From Calonectria ilicicola (taxonomy: Eukaryota > Ascomycota > Sordariomycetes > Hypocreales > Nectriaceae): a stretch of 64,000 nucleotides of DNA. Made by a program: the position numbers and the translations under genes. How positions within the stretch are numbered: the first letter of the stretch is position 1; each line of letters begins with the position of its first letter. The stretch spans positions 1,798,001 to 1,862,000 of the forward strand of contig CP085830.1 in NCBI GenBank assembly GCA_020809705.1, read 5' to 3'. The notes under the pieces were generated by a model, which saw nothing but the letters and a program-made list of their open reading frames with translations, was not told where the DNA came from and did not search any database. This document shows, in pieces, positions 58,620 through 64,000 of this stretch.

Positions 58620-61263
58620 CTTTTTGGTCTCTGTATTGAATGAACAGTTTAATGAAAGGAGGTAGTTAATGGTGTCAATTGGTGATTTGGTCTTCTGTTC
58701 AGTGACCTCAAAATCATGATGGGATGGGACAGTGACATCTTTTGTACTGATAGCTCACGAGCCCGCTAGACCGCAACTTGATTACAAGAAAGACGATTCA
58801 CGCGACTCATAGAGTACAGTATCCGATGCACTGTCGGCTTTCTGATTCATGCTGATGGTGGCGGATTGGTTCTCAGTTAGCATCTTCCGTCCAATGTCTC
58901 GTGCGACAATAGCTTCCCGCTCAATGATAAGACACAGTCCAACGTCCAAAACGTGGTGCAGGGATGAGGCTGGGGGCTCTGCAAGGAAGCCGGTGGCAAC
59001 GCCGTGATCCAAGCCTTTCCCTATCGCGGCAAGCCATCGACAACAAGCGCGGGCTCCCCTGGTCAACCTTAGTCTTTTCTGGGGTAGGGCGGGTCTGGAG
59101 GAAGCCCAATTACCTCCTGCCGATACATCAGCCCACGCGACTGACATGATGTGCTAATGAACCCAAATCAGTTGGCCTGTGTTAGCCTCAAAGGTCCGCG
59201 TGGCCCTGGTCCACCACACACGGGCGGGCCCTTTGGGTACTAAGGTCCGTACCCATAAATAACTGAGTCTCTCTTCCGACCATTTCGATGGCGGTTACTT
59301 TACCGCTCTCATCATCCTTGTTAACACTCGATGCACTTCGCCTATGTCATATACAATGCGAGATTCAAGGAGTAAGGCGAAAATCATGGTACCCGGGCTA
59401 TACAAGTCGCTTTTCGTCTCATAGGACGAGATATTAAGTCCTGTGGTACGGCACTGATAATCGCAATTAGAATCCTGAAACTCGTTGCATTAGCCTGATA
59501 CAAGCAGTCAAACATGGGGCAATAGCCCAAACACTCCCTGTTGCACGGAATTGCTCGCCTATGGTATGGATACTTAACCTAATCCCAACCTAGGGATGGG
59601 ATCTCCCAAAATGTTTACTTCTGCAAAAGATGGTTAATAGAAAACTCTGCGTAGTTCGCCCGTGGCCTTGAGTGAATCATATCCACTAGTCTCCCAGATA
59701 GAGTCAGAATCTTAGTCGTGTTTTCATCTTACTTTACACATTAGAACCTCAGAATATGGCTGAGTCGTGTACATTACTAGGTTGTTACATTGTCTATCAT
59801 CACATGAAGTTCGTACGAGCGTTGCTCTAAGCCCGCAGAAATCTACTCGGGGTCTTAGAGCATGCGCTGATGAGAGGTTCAGATTTATTATCGTAACAAA
59901 GAAATATTTTCCAAGTCCGGCCAGATCACCCTTATGAGTGTGATGAGATTCCAAGGATAGCACGCAATTATATCTGATATCTACCACATGGAGCATTAAC
60001 TAGGTAATAGTCACAAGACTACTCTAGAAAGAAAAGAAACGGCCTATTAGAAATAATAGCATCTCGGTATGAATCCAGAATACAATAGATAAGAATCATC
60101 AGGAGGGTGGATTAATCATTTTATTGTTCCATTGTTCTTTTGAGGCTTGAGTTATATCCTTGGCGCATGAACTTGGATGGCAAACATTATCCAGAAGTGG
60201 CATCCTGGATATCAAGCCACAGCTTGAATCATTCAACTACAGATATCTAGTTTTTTATTTTTCGCAAAGACAGAAAATGATATTGAAACAGGTAAATAAA
60301 AATTCGGTTTGCTTATTTTGAGAAACCAGTCTGCGGCTAGAGACCAATAAAATCGACTTCAACAGTTCAAGGTTCTTAAGTCTTCTCGGATGCGTTTGAG
60401 TCGGCAAAAGTCCAGAAAATTCAGAAGAGGTCAGTATTCATTCACCTCAAACACAAGATAAACAGGATAGTTAATTTTCGCTTCAGTCCCATATCCGACT
60501 CAGTAAACGAGTGATGCGGGTAACAAATGTGTTCCCGATCTCACAGCATGGTCGGGCCTTGATGTGACAGGCGGCAGCATACATTAGCCGCAGATATAGA
60601 TTCAGCCTATCAATAAAACTCCTCATCCCCACAATTGATAAGAATAAAACGGAGGAGGTGAGCGAGCGGAGGTGGGCCAGATCGGGATCGGTCAAGGTAC
60701 ACTGCCGACCTAGGAAGCTACCCAACCGTGCTGTCCCACCTAAGCTTACAACTAACTGCCTTATCCGAACAATATCCAGATTGTCATGGCTTTAGTGAAA
60801 TATCCCTCTTCATTGCCCATCATATGTAAATAAATATCTAGTTGCTGATGATGTCATCGATGATAGTTTATTTAGGGTAAGCAGACATCACTACAAGAAA
60901 TTTGTGTATATGATAAAATTCGATGGTTACGGTCAACTAACAAATGCGAACATTCCTGGCTGGTAGCTTTCCTTTTATTGTACCGGGTTTCTTCCCTTCA
61001 GAGTTGGTACAAGAGCTCTCGAAAGCTCTGCAGTATGACTGGAACAACATTGCACTACAAACGTACACCTTCTTGATCAGGAAATAATGCACTGTGTGTG
61101 CATGAACGATATGAGATATTATAATCTTAGTAGTCACTCACATCAAATTCTATCAGGTATCTCCATTAGGGCTTCAGTCTTCGGAATAGGTTAATATAAA
61201 CTTGGATTGAGATTTCTAAATTTGAAGACCGAGTGTCCAATACTTGTATGCTATTTTAATTAC
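58620..61263. other. 2.6-kb intergenic region
   Basis: It contains the monooxygenase promoter and the 3' flank of the decarboxylase gene. A 121-codon minus-strand frame at 58782-59147 was inspected and shows no family motif. The DNA becomes AT-rich rightwards. It could contain degraded genes that I cannot recognise. Confidence 0.45.
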
Positions 61264-62914
<1,651 letters not shown>

Positions 62915-64000
62915 ATTATAGAGTTGGTTGGTAAATAGATATTTCAATTTATGTAAAATTAAAATTGTAAAAATTAATAAAATCTTAGATAATTATAAAA
63001 TATTTAAATATAATTAGTTTATAGTTTTGGTTTAAATATTTATATATTTTTATTAAAGATATATTTATTTTATAAGTATTAAGTTATTATTAATTTTTAT
63101 TTAAAGTAAAAATATATATTAAGCTAGTTAGATTAAGAGTAATTAATTAGGATATTTATTTAATTTATTTTTTTTAAAAAAAATTATCATTATATAAATA
63201 TAAATTAAATAATATTATTTATATTTTATTATATTAATTATTTTAATAAATTATAAGCATTAATTTAAAAAAACTTTAAATTTAATATATAATTATTAAG
63301 TATTATAATAATTATTTTAATAATTATAATAATAATTATAGTAATTATATTTTAATTATAATAATAATTATATATATATAATAATTATAATTTTAGGTAA
63401 GTAAGTCTATTTTTATTTTATTAAGTTTAACTGTTTTTATTATAATATAAGTTATAATATAATATTTTTTTCTATTAATTCTTATCCCTAAAACTATATA
63501 TATAACCTTAATACTATTTTATTTAAAATAGGTTAACTTAGATTTATAATTATCTTTTTTTAATATTAATAATATATTTAATAAATCTACTTATTATTAT
63601 ATTTATCTTACTAAAGATATTATTTTATTTAATTATAATATTATATCTTATTCTTTTTATATTTCTAAAAGCTTTTACTATTAAATAATAATTTAATTCT
63701 TTTATTATAAGGAGTATATATATTATAATTATTTTTATAATATATTAGGGGTAATAATAAATTTTTATAAAGGATTTTTATTTTTATAATATTTTTATAA
63801 TTAATAAGTATAGTAATAATTAAACTAAGTAAGAAATCTGATTATTTAGATAAAGTAAAAGAGTAAGTTAAGGAAGAGATGTTGGTTACTTAGGCGAAGC
63901 TAAATGAGGTCCTTATTTATTTGATATATTTGTGGAAATAGAAGTGTTTATTAAAGTCTTATAGTGAAGAAATAGTTTATTATAGTTTATTATTTATAGA
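62915..64000. repeat. Extremely AT-rich block, RIP-like
   Basis: From about 62915 to 63840 G and C are very scarce (for example about 5 of 60 bases in the row starting 63001), with dense TA, AT and TTAA words and no coding potential. Such TA-rich isochores in filamentous ascomycetes usually arise when repeat-induced point mutation turns CpA into TpA in transposon copies. From about 63840 to the end G content rises and short purine-rich words reappear, which may be less mutated transposon sequence. I could not identify the element. Confidence 0.75.

Noticed and set aside
58782..59147. A 121-codon minus-strand frame upstream of the monooxygenase, considered as a possible local regulator
   Set aside because: No zinc cluster, bZIP or other DNA-binding motif can be read in any frame, and the frame has no conserved blocks.

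Overview
This window is nuclear DNA from a filamentous ascomycete fungus, probably a Sordariomycete and possibly Hypocreales. The evidence is short GT-AG introns of roughly 50-160 bases in nearly every gene, intron-split genes on both strands with no operons, a fungal gene repertoire (SPT5, IKS1, pyruvate kinase, a vacuolar-type calcium ATPase, Zn2Cys6 and bZIP regulators, a fungal NUP nucleoside permease), and a very AT-rich block at the right edge that resembles DNA mutated by RIP. The lineage call is an impression from protein flavour, not a search result. Almost all gene models below were assembled by hand across splice sites, so exon edges are predictions.

Layout. 1-3.1 kb: the 5' part of an F-box-like gene whose 3' end lies beyond base 1 (-), then a five-exon PBDC1-type eEF1A chaperone gene (-). 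3.9-10.4 kb: a full-length ABCB exporter resembling Ste6 (+) and a bZIP regulator (+). 10.7-20.9 kb: calcium P-type ATPase (-), secreted or membrane NUP purine nucleoside permease (+), IKS1 kinase (-). 21.6-27.0 kb: an AflR-like Zn2Cys6 factor (+) and an MFS exporter (+), separated by 2.4 kb of apparently empty DNA. 29.3-37.5 kb: pyruvate kinase (-), a tiny four-exon DUF1748-type gene (+), an Atg28-like coiled-coil protein (-). 38.4-39.3 kb: a decayed metallo-beta-lactamase-fold gene (-). 40.8-49.5 kb: a conserved housekeeping block with a DCAF7/AN11-type WD40 protein (+), a zeta-crystallin-type quinone oxidoreductase (-), SPT5 (+) and a small predicted mitochondrial membrane protein (+). 50.4-52.1 kb: a LAT-family amino-acid permease with a premature stop before its conserved tail (-).

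52.1-64 kb is the accessory end. It holds a perfect 9-bp minisatellite, an F-box/ankyrin gene that appears to have lost its ATG, and then three co-directional catabolic genes: a short-chain dehydrogenase, an FAD monooxygenase and a 2,3-dihydroxybenzoate-decarboxylase-type amidohydrolase. The window ends in about 1.1 kb of extremely AT-rich DNA.

The best candidate for something undescribed is the SDR/FMO/decarboxylase trio beside the AT-rich block, which could form a small aromatic-acid catabolic cluster. The best sequence-level oddities are three genes in different stages of decay: the metallo-beta-lactamase relic, the start-lost F-box/ankyrin gene and the tail-truncated permease. No tRNA, rRNA, intact transposon or polyketide/non-ribosomal-peptide core gene was recognised.
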